DNA of 64,000 bases, from contig NZ_JAUSQU010000001.1 of NCBI RefSeq assembly GCF_030811455.1, positions 620,001-684,000 on the forward strand, in the 5' to 3' direction. Below the pieces are notes generated by a model. The model ran no database searches. It was not told where the DNA came from and saw nothing but the letters and a program-made list of their open reading frames with translations. Below, in pieces: positions 33,786 to 42,954 of this stretch (the stretch's first letter is position 1; every line of letters starts with the position of its first letter). Made by a program: the position numbers and the translations under genes. This DNA is from Streptosporangium lutulentum (lineage in GTDB: Bacteria; Actinomycetota; Actinomycetes; Streptosporangiales; Streptosporangiaceae).

Positions 33786-34550
33786 TCAGTACCAGTTACT
33801 GGACTGGAAGTGACCCCATGCGCCGCACGGTGACCCGTAACGGCTTTTGATGTAGTTCAGACCCCAGTGGATCTGCGTGAAGGGGTTGTACCGCCAGTCC
33901 CCGCCGCTGCCGCCCATCTTCGAGCCCGGCAGTGCCTGTGGGATGCCGTAGGCACCCGAGGATTGGTTGTACGCCCGGTGGTTCCAGTTGCTCTCCCTGG
34001 TCCAGAGACTGTCCAGGCAGCGAAACTGGCTGTGGGACCACGCGCGGCGGGAGACGAGACGATAAGCGATCGCCTTGTTCCTGCCCTTGGCGGTTCGTAT
34101 GGCCAGCCTGATCCTGGGGGCGGCCTTGGTGGACCACGTGCGCTGGTGGATCGCGACGCTGGGCTTCGCCCTGATGGATGAGGTGCCATCGAGGGCCGCC
34201 ACTCCGGGTTTTGCCCGAGTGGACCAGATGCCCCTGCGGATCGCGATCCGGGGCTTCGCCCGGGTGGATGAGGTGCTCTTGCGGGCCACGGCCTTGGGTA
34301 CGGCCTTCGTGGACCAGACGCCCTCATGGATTGTGAGCCCAGGCTCGGCCTGGGCGGTCCGGATGCTCTCGCCGACCGTGGCCCCAGGTTCGGCCTGGGT
34401 GGGCCAGGCATCCTTGTGGACCGTCTCCTCCATCCCTTTCCCGGATGGTTCGGCGGTCTCCTCCGCTCGCCCCACCGCCGCCGATCCGACCATGGTCGAC
34501 GCGGCGATCATTGTCACGACGGTGTTGCGTAGAAGGCGGTAGCTGTTCAA
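33786..34550 (-). CDS. Secreted transglycosylase-like protein with seven 15-residue repeats
   Basis: 254 residues from TTG with AAGGA 5 nt upstream (MNSYRLLRNTVVTMIAAS). Residues 1-29 are a signal peptide. Residues 48-152 are seven tandem 15-residue repeats of the form xWSTxAxPxxAIxxG. Residues 175-254 form a lysozyme-like (aggregation-promoting-factor/SLT-type) domain: CLDSLWTRESNWNHRAYNQSSGAYGIPQALPG with catalytic-type Glu, ending in AWGHFQSSNWY, and two Cys likely in a disulfide. It should bind or cut peptidoglycan outside the cell. The repeats are unusual for this family. Confidence 0.87.
   Translation of the reverse strand: MNSYRLLRNTVVTMIAASTMVGSAAVGRAEETAEPSGKGMEETVHKDAWPTQAEPGATVGESIRTAQAEPGLTIHEGVWSTKAVPKAVARKSTSSTRAKPRIAIRRGIWSTRAKPGVAALDGTSSIRAKPSVAIHQRTWSTKAAPRIRLAIRTAKGRNKAIAYRLVSRRAWSHSQFRCLDSLWTRESNWNHRAYNQSSGAYGIPQALPGSKMGGSGGDWRYNPFTQIHWGLNYIKSRYGSPCGAWGHFQSSNWY
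34095..34409 (-). repeat. 45-bp degenerate tandem repeat, seven in-frame copies
   Basis: Encodes seven consecutive 15-residue units such as IWSTRAKPGVAALDG, TSSTRAKPRIAIRRG and VWSTKAVPKAVARKS. Copies 3-7 are more alike than copies 1-2, which are acidic (QAEPG). Degeneracy at DNA level suggests an old expansion kept under protein-level selection. Confidence 0.85.
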
Positions 34551-34847
34551 GGTGATCCTTGTCCTCTGGCCGCGTGCGGGAGGCGCGTGGAAGCACGATG
34601 TGCCCTCACGTGCTTGGCGATCCGGCGCCCGTGGCTCGGGCGAGGAATGCCCGCGTGGTCTCGCCGGCCTGTTTCCGGCATGAGACACCGCGACGATCTC
34701 TCTAGGCCGCTTTCTAGTACGCCGAGGGATCGTCGAGGGGCGGATGCGACACGCGGAGGGAAGGTGTTTGCCCGATCTTCGTGGTCTGAAGGCGATTCGG
34801 CGGGTGACGAATGACGGCGGGTGACTTTCCCGGACGGAGGCCCGATC

Positions 34848-34871
34848 AAAAAATAACCCCGTCATGGGGTT
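34848..34871 (-). terminator. Intrinsic terminator on the minus strand, upstream of the transglycosylase gene
   Basis: Read on the minus strand: AACCCC-ATGAC-GGGGTT followed by ATTTTTT. A T run is rare in this genome and makes this a good Rho-independent terminator. It ends no minus-strand gene nearby except the lacI gene 800 bp away, across the peroxidase gene. Confidence 0.6.
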
Positions 34872-35060
34872 TCAGATCGATGGCGGCCGTGCGGGGGAAA
34901 AGCACGCCCATCCCCGCACGGTGAGACAGGACGCTCTCCGCCGTCGCCGGGGCCGCGGCGGGCTCGGCGACCGTGACGGGCCCGGGGGAGGGCCGAGGTG
35001 ATGCCCGGGTAATCCTCCGGTGATCGGACTGACAAAATCAGTCGCGATCTCAGTCAACAG
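34872..35060 (-). ncRNA. Candidate small RNA or lacI 3' read-through ending at the 34848 terminator
   Basis: The minus strand here contains a perfect 10-bp hairpin (34887-34896 with 34912-34921; CCGTGCGGGG on the plus strand) directly before the T-run terminator. No convincing coding region is present; a 67-codon frame (34872-35075) looks random. Either a small RNA starts within the AT-rich 35020-35100 segment or the lacI transcript reads through antisense to the peroxidase gene. The rest of 34551-35171 shows only weak hairpins. Confidence 0.3.
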
Positions 35061-35095
35061 TGCGTCAGAAAACAATAGAAATGCTGGTCACAAGC

Positions 35096-35120
35096 TTGAC
35101 ATCTCATCTCTTGTGTCAGA
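35096..35120 (+). promoter_or_regulatory. Candidate promoter of glutathione peroxidase gene
   Basis: TTGACA at 35096-35101 is followed after 17 bp by GATACG, a weak -10. The surrounding 35020-35125 is AT-rich by local standards. About 50 bp separate the -10 from the GTG start. Confidence 0.4.
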
Positions 35121-35171
35121 TACGCATCTCTCCTTGGGGCGAAGAACCCTCAAACATGACAGAGGAATAGG

Positions 35172-35666
35172 GTGCGGGGCATGGGAATTCGTGATACCTC
35201 TCTCCGCACTCTCACCGGCGTGTCCACCACCTTGGCGGAGCTGGCCGGTGACAAGTCCGTTCTGATCGTCAATGTGGCCTCCAAATGTGGCCTTACCCCG
35301 CAGTACGCAGGACTGGTCGGCCTCCAGCAGGCTTATGGCGAGCGGGGGTTCACCGTCGTCGGCGTCCCCTGCAACCAGTTCGCCGGTCAGGAACCGGGCA
35401 CTTCCGAGGAGATCCAGGAATTCTGCTCCACCACCTACGGAGTGGACTTCCCGCTGCTCGCCAAGGCCGATGTCAACGGTGAGGACCGGCACCCGCTCTA
35501 CACCGAGCTCACCGCCACTCCCGATGTGGAGGGCGAGGCCGGAGACGTCAAATGGAACTTCGAGAAGTTCCTGGTCTCGCGTGAGGGAGAGGTGCTGGCC
35601 CGGTTCCGGCCGATGACCGCGCCCGATGACCCCGCGGTCATCGAGGCGATCGAGAAGTCTCTCTGA
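35172..35666 (+). CDS. Glutathione peroxidase-family thiol peroxidase
   Basis: 164 residues from GTG with AGAGGA 5 nt upstream; ATG at 35181 is an alternative. Peroxidatic Cys39 in NVASKCGLTPQY (Cys replaces selenocysteine), Gln73 in FAGQEPGT, Trp in VKWNFEKFLV with following Asn complete the catalytic tetrad. Cys67 and Cys85 (EEIQEFCSTTYGVDFPLL) make a thioredoxin-dependent 2-Cys mechanism likely. Reduces hydroperoxides in the cytoplasm. Confidence 0.93.
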   Translation: MRGMGIRDTSLRTLTGVSTTLAELAGDKSVLIVNVASKCGLTPQYAGLVGLQQAYGERGFTVVGVPCNQFAGQEPGTSEEIQEFCSTTYGVDFPLLAKADVNGEDRHPLYTELTATPDVEGEAGDVKWNFEKFLVSREGEVLARFRPMTAPDDPAVIEAIEKSL

Positions 35667-35675
35667 CTCCTCGGT

Positions 35676-36674
35676 TCAGCTGCTTCTGGCCGGCGCCCTC
35701 CTGGGCGCGCAACTGCCCCTGACGATCAGCTCGGTGGGCAGCAGCACGCCGCGCGGGCGCCGGCCGCCCTCGCGCAGCACCAGTTCGGCCGCGCGGTAGC
35801 CCAGGTCCTGGGCGGGCTGGGCGATCACGGTCAGCGGCGGGGAGCACAACTCGGCCCAGGGCACGTCGTCGAACATGATCAGCGACAGGTCTCTGGGGAC
35901 CCGCAGGTCCAGCTCCCTGGCGGCCAGCACGGCCGCCTCGCCCAGCAGGTTGCCCCCGGCGAGCACGGCGGTCAGGTCGGGCCGGTGCTGGAAGAGGCCG
36001 GCGGCGGCGGCGTAGGCGGAGTCGCGGCTGCCCCGCGCGACGACGATGAGCTCCTCGTCCACGAGGGCGCCCAGCGCCTGGCGGAAGAACGACAGGCGCT
36101 GTTCCTGTCCGGGGCCGCCCAGGTAGGCGATGCGGCGGTGGCCCAGGCCCGTCAGGTAGTCCACCGCGGTCCGTACGCCGGCGCGGTCGTCGGCCAGTAC
36201 CGCGGGCACGTCGTCGTGTCCCGCCGAGAGCCGGTGCGCGAAGACCATGGTGAGCCCGGCCCGCAGGGTCGGAGCCCAGATCTCCCCGTCGCCGGAGGGG
36301 ACCGCGACCACCCGGTCCACGCCCTGTTCCAGCAGCATGCCGATCAGCTCGGCCTCACGCTCCGGGTCGTCGCCGGTCGTGCCCAGGATCACCGGCTCGC
36401 CCGCCGAGCGGGCGCAGGCCAGCACGCCGTCGGCCAGGCGGCCGTAGAAGGTGTCGGTGATGTCGGGCAGCAGCAGCCCGATCCCGCCCGATCTCTGCTG
36501 GCGCAGGTTGCGGCCGAGGGCGCTGGGCCGGTAGTCGAGCTGGGCCGCCACGGTCAGCACCCGCTCCCTGGTCTCGGGACTCGCCGAGCCACCGGACAGG
36601 ACTCGTGACACCGTGGCGACCCCGACCCCGGCTGCTCCCGCGACGTCTTTGATGGTCGTACGACGCATGCTCAT
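35676..36674 (-). CDS. LacI-family transcriptional regulator
   Basis: 332 residues from ATG at 36674 (MSMRRTTIKDV); the ATG at 36668 is possible. The HTH is TTIKDVAGAAGVGVATVSRVLSG (5-27) with the hinge helix RPSALGRNLRQQ; a periplasmic-binding-like sugar domain follows. A palindrome, TGGAAACGATTCCA, abuts the start codon and a related site lies in front of the divergent sugar ABC ATPase gene. So it probably represses itself and that gene and responds to a sugar or sugar phosphate. Confidence 0.92.
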   Translation of the reverse strand: MSMRRTTIKDVAGAAGVGVATVSRVLSGGSASPETRERVLTVAAQLDYRPSALGRNLRQQRSGGIGLLLPDITDTFYGRLADGVLACARSAGEPVILGTTGDDPEREAELIGMLLEQGVDRVVAVPSGDGEIWAPTLRAGLTMVFAHRLSAGHDDVPAVLADDRAGVRTAVDYLTGLGHRRIAYLGGPGQEQRLSFFRQALGALVDEELIVVARGSRDSAYAAAAGLFQHRPDLTAVLAGGNLLGEAAVLAARELDLRVPRDLSLIMFDDVPWAELCSPPLTVIAQPAQDLGYRAAELVLREGGRRPRGVLLPTELIVRGSCAPRRAPARSS

Positions 36675-36687
36675 GGAAACGATTCCA
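36674..36687 (-). promoter_or_regulatory. LacI-type operator at the regulator's own start
   Basis: TGGAAACGATTCCA, a CG-centred palindrome with 5-bp perfect arms, touches the ATG of the lacI gene. This suggests tight autorepression and a very short or absent leader. Confidence 0.6.
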
Positions 36688-36761
36688 TCATGATTTCCGT
36701 GGCTAATCCAGTGCGGAGAGGTAACGGAAGCGGTGCTGACAAGCCAAAACCGACCTACCTC

Positions 36762-36807
36762 TTGACATGGATGTCCGTTTCCGGTGAGATGCATGAAAAC
36801 GTATCCA
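36762..36807 (+). promoter_or_regulatory. Promoter and LacI-type operator of the sugar ABC ATPase gene
   Basis: TTGACA (36762-36767), 17-bp spacer, TGAGAT (36785-36790), then TGAAAACGTATCCA (36794-36807), which shares the CG-centred pattern of the operator at 36674. The operator covers the expected transcription start, a classic repression position. Confidence 0.6.
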
Positions 36808-36849
36808 CACCGGGTAACACGGGGTTAGCCCCAGGCGCTAAGGACTTCC

Positions 36850-38064
<1,215 letters not shown>

Positions 38065-38122
38065 GCCGAGTGACCCCCAGGGCCGCGAGGCCCGTCCCTG
38101 AACCACCCTCGTAGGCCGAAAG

Positions 38123-38162
38123 GGCCCGCGCCACGACCCCCTCCCGTGGCGCGGGCCTTTTT
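38123..38162 (+). terminator. Strong intrinsic terminator after msiK
   Basis: GGCCCGCGCCACG (38123-38135) and CGTGGCGCGGGCC (38145-38157), perfect 13-bp stem, 9-nt loop, then TTTTT. Confidence 0.9.
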
Positions 38163-38168
38163 GTCGTC

Positions 38169-38363
38169 TCAGATGCCCGCCGGAGCCGGGACGGTGTTCT
38201 CTCCGGTGATCGCCTGGATCACCCTCCCACCGGTGAGCTGGTTCGCGTACGACCGCACGCGCCGCTGGGAGAGCGGGGCGACCTGGTAGGCGGTGGCCGT
38301 GCCGACCTCCTGGTCGCGGGCGGCGACCGGCATGGAGACACTCGCCGCGTGACTCGGGGGCCG
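38169..38363 (-). pseudogene. Relic of a Wzz/BY-kinase-type chain-length gene
   Basis: About 60 residues on the minus strand, PPSHAASVSMPVAARDQ then LSQRRVRSYANQL, align with residues 36-87 of the intact Wzz/BY-kinase at 52653-54062 (PPKYVATITMMVSGHDR and LSQQRVQSYANLL). No N-terminal membrane helix, no kinase domain and an early stop, so it is a fragment. It marks the left edge of the polysaccharide locus and implies that a second such gene was once here. Confidence 0.7.
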
Positions 38364-38899
38364 ATCAAACCTATTTGATTGATTGTCGGATGTTCGACGT
38401 TTTCCGCAGCGTTTATGCACGCATTCCCGAGTACACGGGTTGCCACGTCGGCGTTGCGTTCGCGATGTCATTGACCGGCTACGCCGCGTTATGGATTATT
38501 GCCTGAGGGTTCACGGGTGACACGCTGCGGGGCAACACTTTTTGTGGCGAGATCGGCATGGGTGAGAAAAACAGCAAGACAGTGAAATTTCGGCTGTGAT
38601 GGCAAGGACTGTGCTGCTGAGGCGGCCTTTGCCGAATTCCGCCACCACGTCGGCGATATTCACCAGGCCTTTCCTCGTCGAGGGAATGCTGCGGTATCCG
38701 TGGCCGGCGGCCACCGCGGTGCTCACGCCCGGCGGCCTCGCGTTCGTGCGACGGCCGTGGCGTGGCGGGCCGCTCATGCTTTTGCCGGCGGCGGTGGCGG
38801 GGCGGCCGAACCACCCGGGGGCGTTGTTCGGCGACGGGCCGGGTCTGTGTGCGCCCCGCGCACACACGATGAATCGTCGTCACGTACGGCGCGAGACAC
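38364..38899. other. Gene-poor stretch at left border of polysaccharide locus
   Basis: 536 bp with no convincing gene on either strand; the open frames have no start context or family features. The left third is AT-rich (TTTGATTGATTG near 38370). It may hold the promoter of the methyltransferase gene, but no clear -35/-10 pair is seen. Confidence 0.5.
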
Positions 38900-39811
38900 A
38901 TGACGGGAGAGGAAATGGGAGACAGCCTTCTGGAGATCCGGAGGGGCGACAGGTTCGCCTTCGGCCGCAACTGGAAGGCCTTCGCGCACCTCGTCGATGA
39001 GACCCGCGTCGCGACCGCGGTCGATTCCCTCTGCGCGGCTCTGGGAATCGAGGACCTTACCGGCCGCACTTTCCTTGACGTGGGCTGCGGCAGCGGCCTG
39101 TTCTCTCTCGCGGCGCACCGGCTCGGGGCCCGCGTGCACTCTTTCGACTTCGATCCCGAGGCGGTGGAGACGGCCCTGCGGCTGCGGCAGGCCTTCGCCC
39201 CCGGCGCCGACTGGGTGATCGAGCAGGGGTCGATTCTGGACGGCGACTACGTCGCGCGGCTCGGGACCTTCGATCTGGTCTACTCCTGGGGCGTCCTGCA
39301 CCACACCGGAGCCATGTGGAAGGCGTTCGAGGCGTCCATCGGGCTCGTCGCTCCCGGCGGGTTGCTGTTCGTCGCGCTCTACAACGACCAGGGCTGGGAA
39401 AGCCGGCTTTGGACGGTGGTGAAGCGGCGTTACAACCGCTCCGGGCCGGTGCTCCGCGGAGCCCTGCTCGCCGCGAGCTCGGCCTACATCTACCGGGGCC
39501 GGCCCCTGATCAGGCTCGGGCAGGCGCTCACGGGGCGTCGGCGGCCCACCGGTCCGCGGGCGCGGGGCATGTCGCGCTGGCACGACATGATCGACTGGGT
39601 GGGCGGCTACCCGTTCGAGGTGTCCAGGCCGGAGCAGGTCATCGCCTGCGCGCACGACCTCGACCTCGTTTATCTCAAGACCTGCGGAGGCGGGCTCGGC
39701 TGCAACGAGTTCGTCTTCCGAAAGGCGGTCGGGTCAGGCGACGCGCAGGCGCTCGCGGAGCCAGCGGGTGATCTCGCGGGCCTCGGCGGCTCCCGGGAAC
39801 AACCGGCATAG
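38900..39811 (+). CDS. Class I SAM-dependent methyltransferase
   Basis: 303 residues; ATG at 38900 or 38915. Rossmann methyltransferase: motif I FLDVGCGSGLFSLAA, motif II acidic SFDFDPEAVE, FDLVYSWGVLHHTG and PGGLLFVALYND. The C-terminal region with SRWHDMIDWVGGYPFEVSRPEQVI is like methyltransferases found in polysaccharide and glycolipid loci. Target probably a sugar or lipid-linked glycan of this locus. It is the only plus-strand gene in this part and its last 78 bp overlap the convergent flippase gene. Confidence 0.88.
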   Translation: MTGEEMGDSLLEIRRGDRFAFGRNWKAFAHLVDETRVATAVDSLCAALGIEDLTGRTFLDVGCGSGLFSLAAHRLGARVHSFDFDPEAVETALRLRQAFAPGADWVIEQGSILDGDYVARLGTFDLVYSWGVLHHTGAMWKAFEASIGLVAPGGLLFVALYNDQGWESRLWTVVKRRYNRSGPVLRGALLAASSAYIYRGRPLIRLGQALTGRRRPTGPRARGMSRWHDMIDWVGGYPFEVSRPEQVIACAHDLDLVYLKTCGGGLGCNEFVFRKAVGSGDAQALAEPAGDLAGLGGSREQPA

Positions 39812-41050
39812 GCGTATCCCGGCTGACCGTACGAACCAGGCGATCTGGACCGCGGCGAGCACCGTGTAGGCGACCGTGGAGGCCAAGGCGCAACCCACGA
39901 CACCCATCCTGGGGATCAGGAGAAGGTTGAGGGCGACGTTCAGCAGAAATGCCGTGCCGTACATCATCGAGGTGAGCCGCGGCAGGTTGAGGCGGAGAAG
40001 GTACATCGCGGCGGGACGTGCCGTCGCGGCGGCGGCCACGCCTGGTGCGAGGATCAGCATCGGGGCGACGCATCCGGCGAAGGCGGGTCCGACGGCGGCG
40101 ACCACCAGGAACGGGCCCGCGACGCAGAACAGGCCGACCGAAACAGAGGCGAGGACGACGATGATCCGGATCGTCCGCGCCGTGTACGCCGCGGCCGTCT
40201 CCTCGTTCGACTGCATCTGCCGGGGAAGCGCGACCTGGACCACCGCGCTGGTCATGGCCCGTAGAAGCTCGGCCGGCGTCACCGCCATGGAGTACACCCC
40301 CACCGCCGCAGTCGTGCTCATGGCGTTGAGGATCAGGATGTCGAGTCGGAGCAGCAGGAAATGGCAGACGGAGCCGGGGTGCTGGCGCAGCCCGCGTGAC
40401 AGTGTGCGACGGACCAGCCGCCGCCCGCGCGGGCGGCACACGGGCAGCGAGGGCAGCAGCACCGCGAGGTTCACGGCGGCGGAGACGGTCCAGATGATCA
40501 CTACCCACGCGACGGTGAGGCGATCAAGGAACCCGAGGGCCGTCAGGGTGGAGCACTGGATCACGGCTCCGGCCAACGCGCCCCGATTGACGGCTCCGGT
40601 GCGGGAGTGCAGGACATGCACGTTGTTGACATAGACCACCGCCACCATGAGAGGCACCGCGGCGAGCCCCCAGATCAGCGAGGACCGCTCCGAGGCGGGC
40701 ACCATGCCGGCCCCGAAGAGGAGAACGACGGCGAAGGCGCCCACGGCGGCCGTCGCGCCCACGGCGAGCCCCAGCCACAGGGAGTTCGCCGTGATCGCCG
40801 GCCGGTGCTCCTCCTGAGTCCACAGGGCGGTCTGCGACTGTTCCACCGACAGGTTTCCCAGTGCCACCGCGGCGGTCGCGATGGTGATGATCACCCAGTA
40901 GGAGCCGCGGTCGCCCGGTCCCAGCGCGCGGGCCACGATGACGCTCGTAAGGCCTCCGGCCACGACGAGAGCCAGGCGGGTGAGGAGTAGATGGGCGAGA
41001 CGGGCGGCGGCTCCGTTCCGGGGGTCTCCGGTGGTGGCCGGGGCACTCAC
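39734..41050 (-). CDS. Polysaccharide flippase (Wzx/MOP family)
   Basis: 438 residues from GTG that overlaps the asnB-like stop (GTGA). About 12-14 transmembrane helices; LALVVAGGLTSVIVARALGPGDRGSYWVI is the typical Wzx/RfbX start. It should flip undecaprenyl-linked oligosaccharide to the outer leaflet. Third gene of a coupled minus-strand operon (glycosyltransferase, amidotransferase, flippase). A second flippase is at 58544. Confidence 0.87.
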   Translation of the reverse strand: MSAPATTGDPRNGAAARLAHLLLTRLALVVAGGLTSVIVARALGPGDRGSYWVIITIATAAVALGNLSVEQSQTALWTQEEHRPAITANSLWLGLAVGATAAVGAFAVVLLFGAGMVPASERSSLIWGLAAVPLMVAVVYVNNVHVLHSRTGAVNRGALAGAVIQCSTLTALGFLDRLTVAWVVIIWTVSAAVNLAVLLPSLPVCRPRGRRLVRRTLSRGLRQHPGSVCHFLLLRLDILILNAMSTTAAVGVYSMAVTPAELLRAMTSAVVQVALPRQMQSNEETAAAYTARTIRIIVVLASVSVGLFCVAGPFLVVAAVGPAFAGCVAPMLILAPGVAAAATARPAAMYLLRLNLPRLTSMMYGTAFLLNVALNLLLIPRMGVVGCALASTVAYTVLAAVQIAWFVRSAGIRLCRLFPGAAEAREITRWLRERLRVA

Positions 41051-42954
41051 GCGGGCCGGGGTTCGGAGCGGAGGCCCGTGGGTGGCCGTACGGGCAGGTG
41101 GGTCCGGTGCCAGAGCTCGAACTGCATCAGGGTCCAGATGCGATTGGAATGATCCCGGCCGCCCGCGTGCTCGGAGAGCAGGCGGGCGACGGCCCGCGGG
41201 TCGAACAGTCCGCGGTCGCGGGCGGTGACGTCGGTGAGCAGGTCGTGGGCCAGGGGCCGCAGCCCGGTCCTGAGCCAGGAGGCGAGCGGCACCCCGAACC
41301 CCATCTTCGGCCGCTCCACCAGGTGCGAGGGGAGCCAGTCGCCGAGGGCACGCTTGAGAAGGTATTTCGTGGTCCCGTCGCGGATCTTCAGGTCGCCCGG
41401 CAGGCCCGCCGCCCACTCCATGATGACGTGGTCCAGGAACGGGGACCGCGCCTCCATGGAGCAGGCCATCGTGCTGAGGTCGGCCTTCACCAGCAGATCG
41501 CCGGGCAGGTAGGTGTTGACGTCGACGTCCATCACCCGGGTGAGGTCGCATCCGGCGGCAGACTCGCCGAAAGCCTGCTCGATGACGGCACCGCTGGAGA
41601 CTCCCGCCACCCGGCTCCGCTGCCACGGACTGTAGATCTCGGCCTTCTGCCTCTCGGTGAAATACGACATCAGGCGCGTATACCTGTCGGCCGGGGACAG
41701 CCCGGCCAGCTCCATGCCCCATCCGGCACGGCGAGCCGGTGATCCCTGGCGTGAGCGGCTGCGCAGGGACTGACCCGCCCGCTCCAACAGGGGCGCCGCC
41801 ATGGACGGCACCCGCAGGTGGGCGGCCCGCTGGAACAGCGCGTAGCGGCGGTAGCCGCCAAAGGACTCGTCGCCGCCGTCCCCGTTGAGCGCCACCGTCA
41901 CCTCCCGGCTGCTCATCCGGGCCACCAGGAGGCTGGGGATCGCGGAAGAATCGGCGAACGGCTCGTCGAAGTGCCAGGCCAGGCTGGGCAGCACGTCCAG
42001 CGGTGACGCGGTGACGACCAGCTCCGAGTGATCGGTGCCGTAGAGCCCGGCCACCTCGCCGGCGTGCTTCCGCTCGTCGAAGCCGGCGTCCTCGAAGCCG
42101 ATGCAGAAGGTGCGGACCGGTTTCGAGGACTGGCGCGCCATCGCCGCGACGACCGCCGAGGAGTCGAGCCCTCCGGACAGGAAGGCGCCGATCGGGCGTT
42201 CGCCGATCATCCGCAGCCGTGTCGCCTCCAGCAGCAGCTCGCGTAGCCGTTCGGCCTCCTCCTCCACGGGACCGGTGGGCCGGGGGGTGGCGTCCAGCCG
42301 CCAGTAACGGTTCACGCGCACGTCACCGCCCTCCCACACCAGTGTGGAACCCGGCGGAAGCTTGTGGATGCCCTCGATGATCGACCAGGGCGCCGGGACG
42401 TACTGGAACGTCAGGTAGTGGTGGAGGGCGATCGGGTCGACCTCGGTCCGCCACTCCGGGTCGCGGACCAGTGCCTTCAACTCAGACGCGAAACGCAGAG
42501 AACCGGACCTGATCCCCCAGTAGAGGGGCTTCTTCCCCACGCGATCGCGGGCCAACAGCAGCCTTCGCCTGCGGCCGTCCCAGAGGGCGAAGGCGAACAT
42601 GCCCCGCAGGTGGTGCACGAGGGAGTCCCCGTACTCCTCGTACAGGTGGACCAGGCACTCGGAGTCGCCGCCGGAGGTCAGGCGATGCCCCCGGGCAAGG
42701 AGCCCGGCGCGGAGCTCGGCGAAGTTGTAGATCTCGCCGTTGAACACCGCGACCACCGTGCCGTCCTCGCTGTAGACGGGCTGGTCGCCGCCGGCCACGT
42801 CGACGACGGCCAGGCGGCGCATCCCGAGCACCGTTGACGGTTCGGTGTGCAGGCCACTCCCGTCGGGGCCGCGGTGCACCATCGTCTCGCACATGTCGCG
42901 GACCGTATCCGGGTCCACGCAGCCGGTGGAGACCGCCCCGGCTATCGCGCACAT
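41047..42954 (-). CDS. asnB: Asparagine synthetase-like glutamine amidotransferase
   Basis: 635 residues from ATG (MCAIAGAVST). Class II glutaminase domain: Cys2 nucleophile, HRGPDGSG, FNGEIYNFAELR, GDSECLVHLYEEYG. Synthetase domain: PPi loop SGGLDSSAVVA (~262), NGDGGDESFGGYRRY and RPKMGFGVPLASWLRTGL. AsnB-like proteins inside polysaccharide clusters (exosortase-type and capsule loci) probably amidate a uronic acid or other carboxylate rather than aspartate. It overlaps the glycosyltransferase gene by 13 bp and the flippase gene by 4 bp. Confidence 0.9.
   Translation of the reverse strand: MCAIAGAVSTGCVDPDTVRDMCETMVHRGPDGSGLHTEPSTVLGMRRLAVVDVAGGDQPVYSEDGTVVAVFNGEIYNFAELRAGLLARGHRLTSGGDSECLVHLYEEYGDSLVHHLRGMFAFALWDGRRRRLLLARDRVGKKPLYWGIRSGSLRFASELKALVRDPEWRTEVDPIALHHYLTFQYVPAPWSIIEGIHKLPPGSTLVWEGGDVRVNRYWRLDATPRPTGPVEEEAERLRELLLEATRLRMIGERPIGAFLSGGLDSSAVVAAMARQSSKPVRTFCIGFEDAGFDERKHAGEVAGLYGTDHSELVVTASPLDVLPSLAWHFDEPFADSSAIPSLLVARMSSREVTVALNGDGGDESFGGYRRYALFQRAAHLRVPSMAAPLLERAGQSLRSRSRQGSPARRAGWGMELAGLSPADRYTRLMSYFTERQKAEIYSPWQRSRVAGVSSGAVIEQAFGESAAGCDLTRVMDVDVNTYLPGDLLVKADLSTMACSMEARSPFLDHVIMEWAAGLPGDLKIRDGTTKYLLKRALGDWLPSHLVERPKMGFGVPLASWLRTGLRPLAHDLLTDVTARDRGLFDPRAVARLLSEHAGGRDHSNRIWTLMQFELWHRTHLPVRPPTGLRSEPRPA

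Noticed and set aside
34551..34870. A ydaO-type (c-di-AMP) riboswitch in front of the transglycosylase-like gene, often found there in actinomycetes
   Set aside because: The leader was read on the minus strand and the conserved ydaO segments are not present; only ordinary hairpins are seen.
34872..35075. 67-codon minus-strand frame as a small protein gene
   Set aside because: Pro/Arg-rich without ribosome binding site; better explained by the hairpin and terminator structure.
38596..39000. Small plus-strand gene before the methyltransferase
   Set aside because: No ribosome binding site, no family resemblance, and it overlaps the methyltransferase start in another frame.
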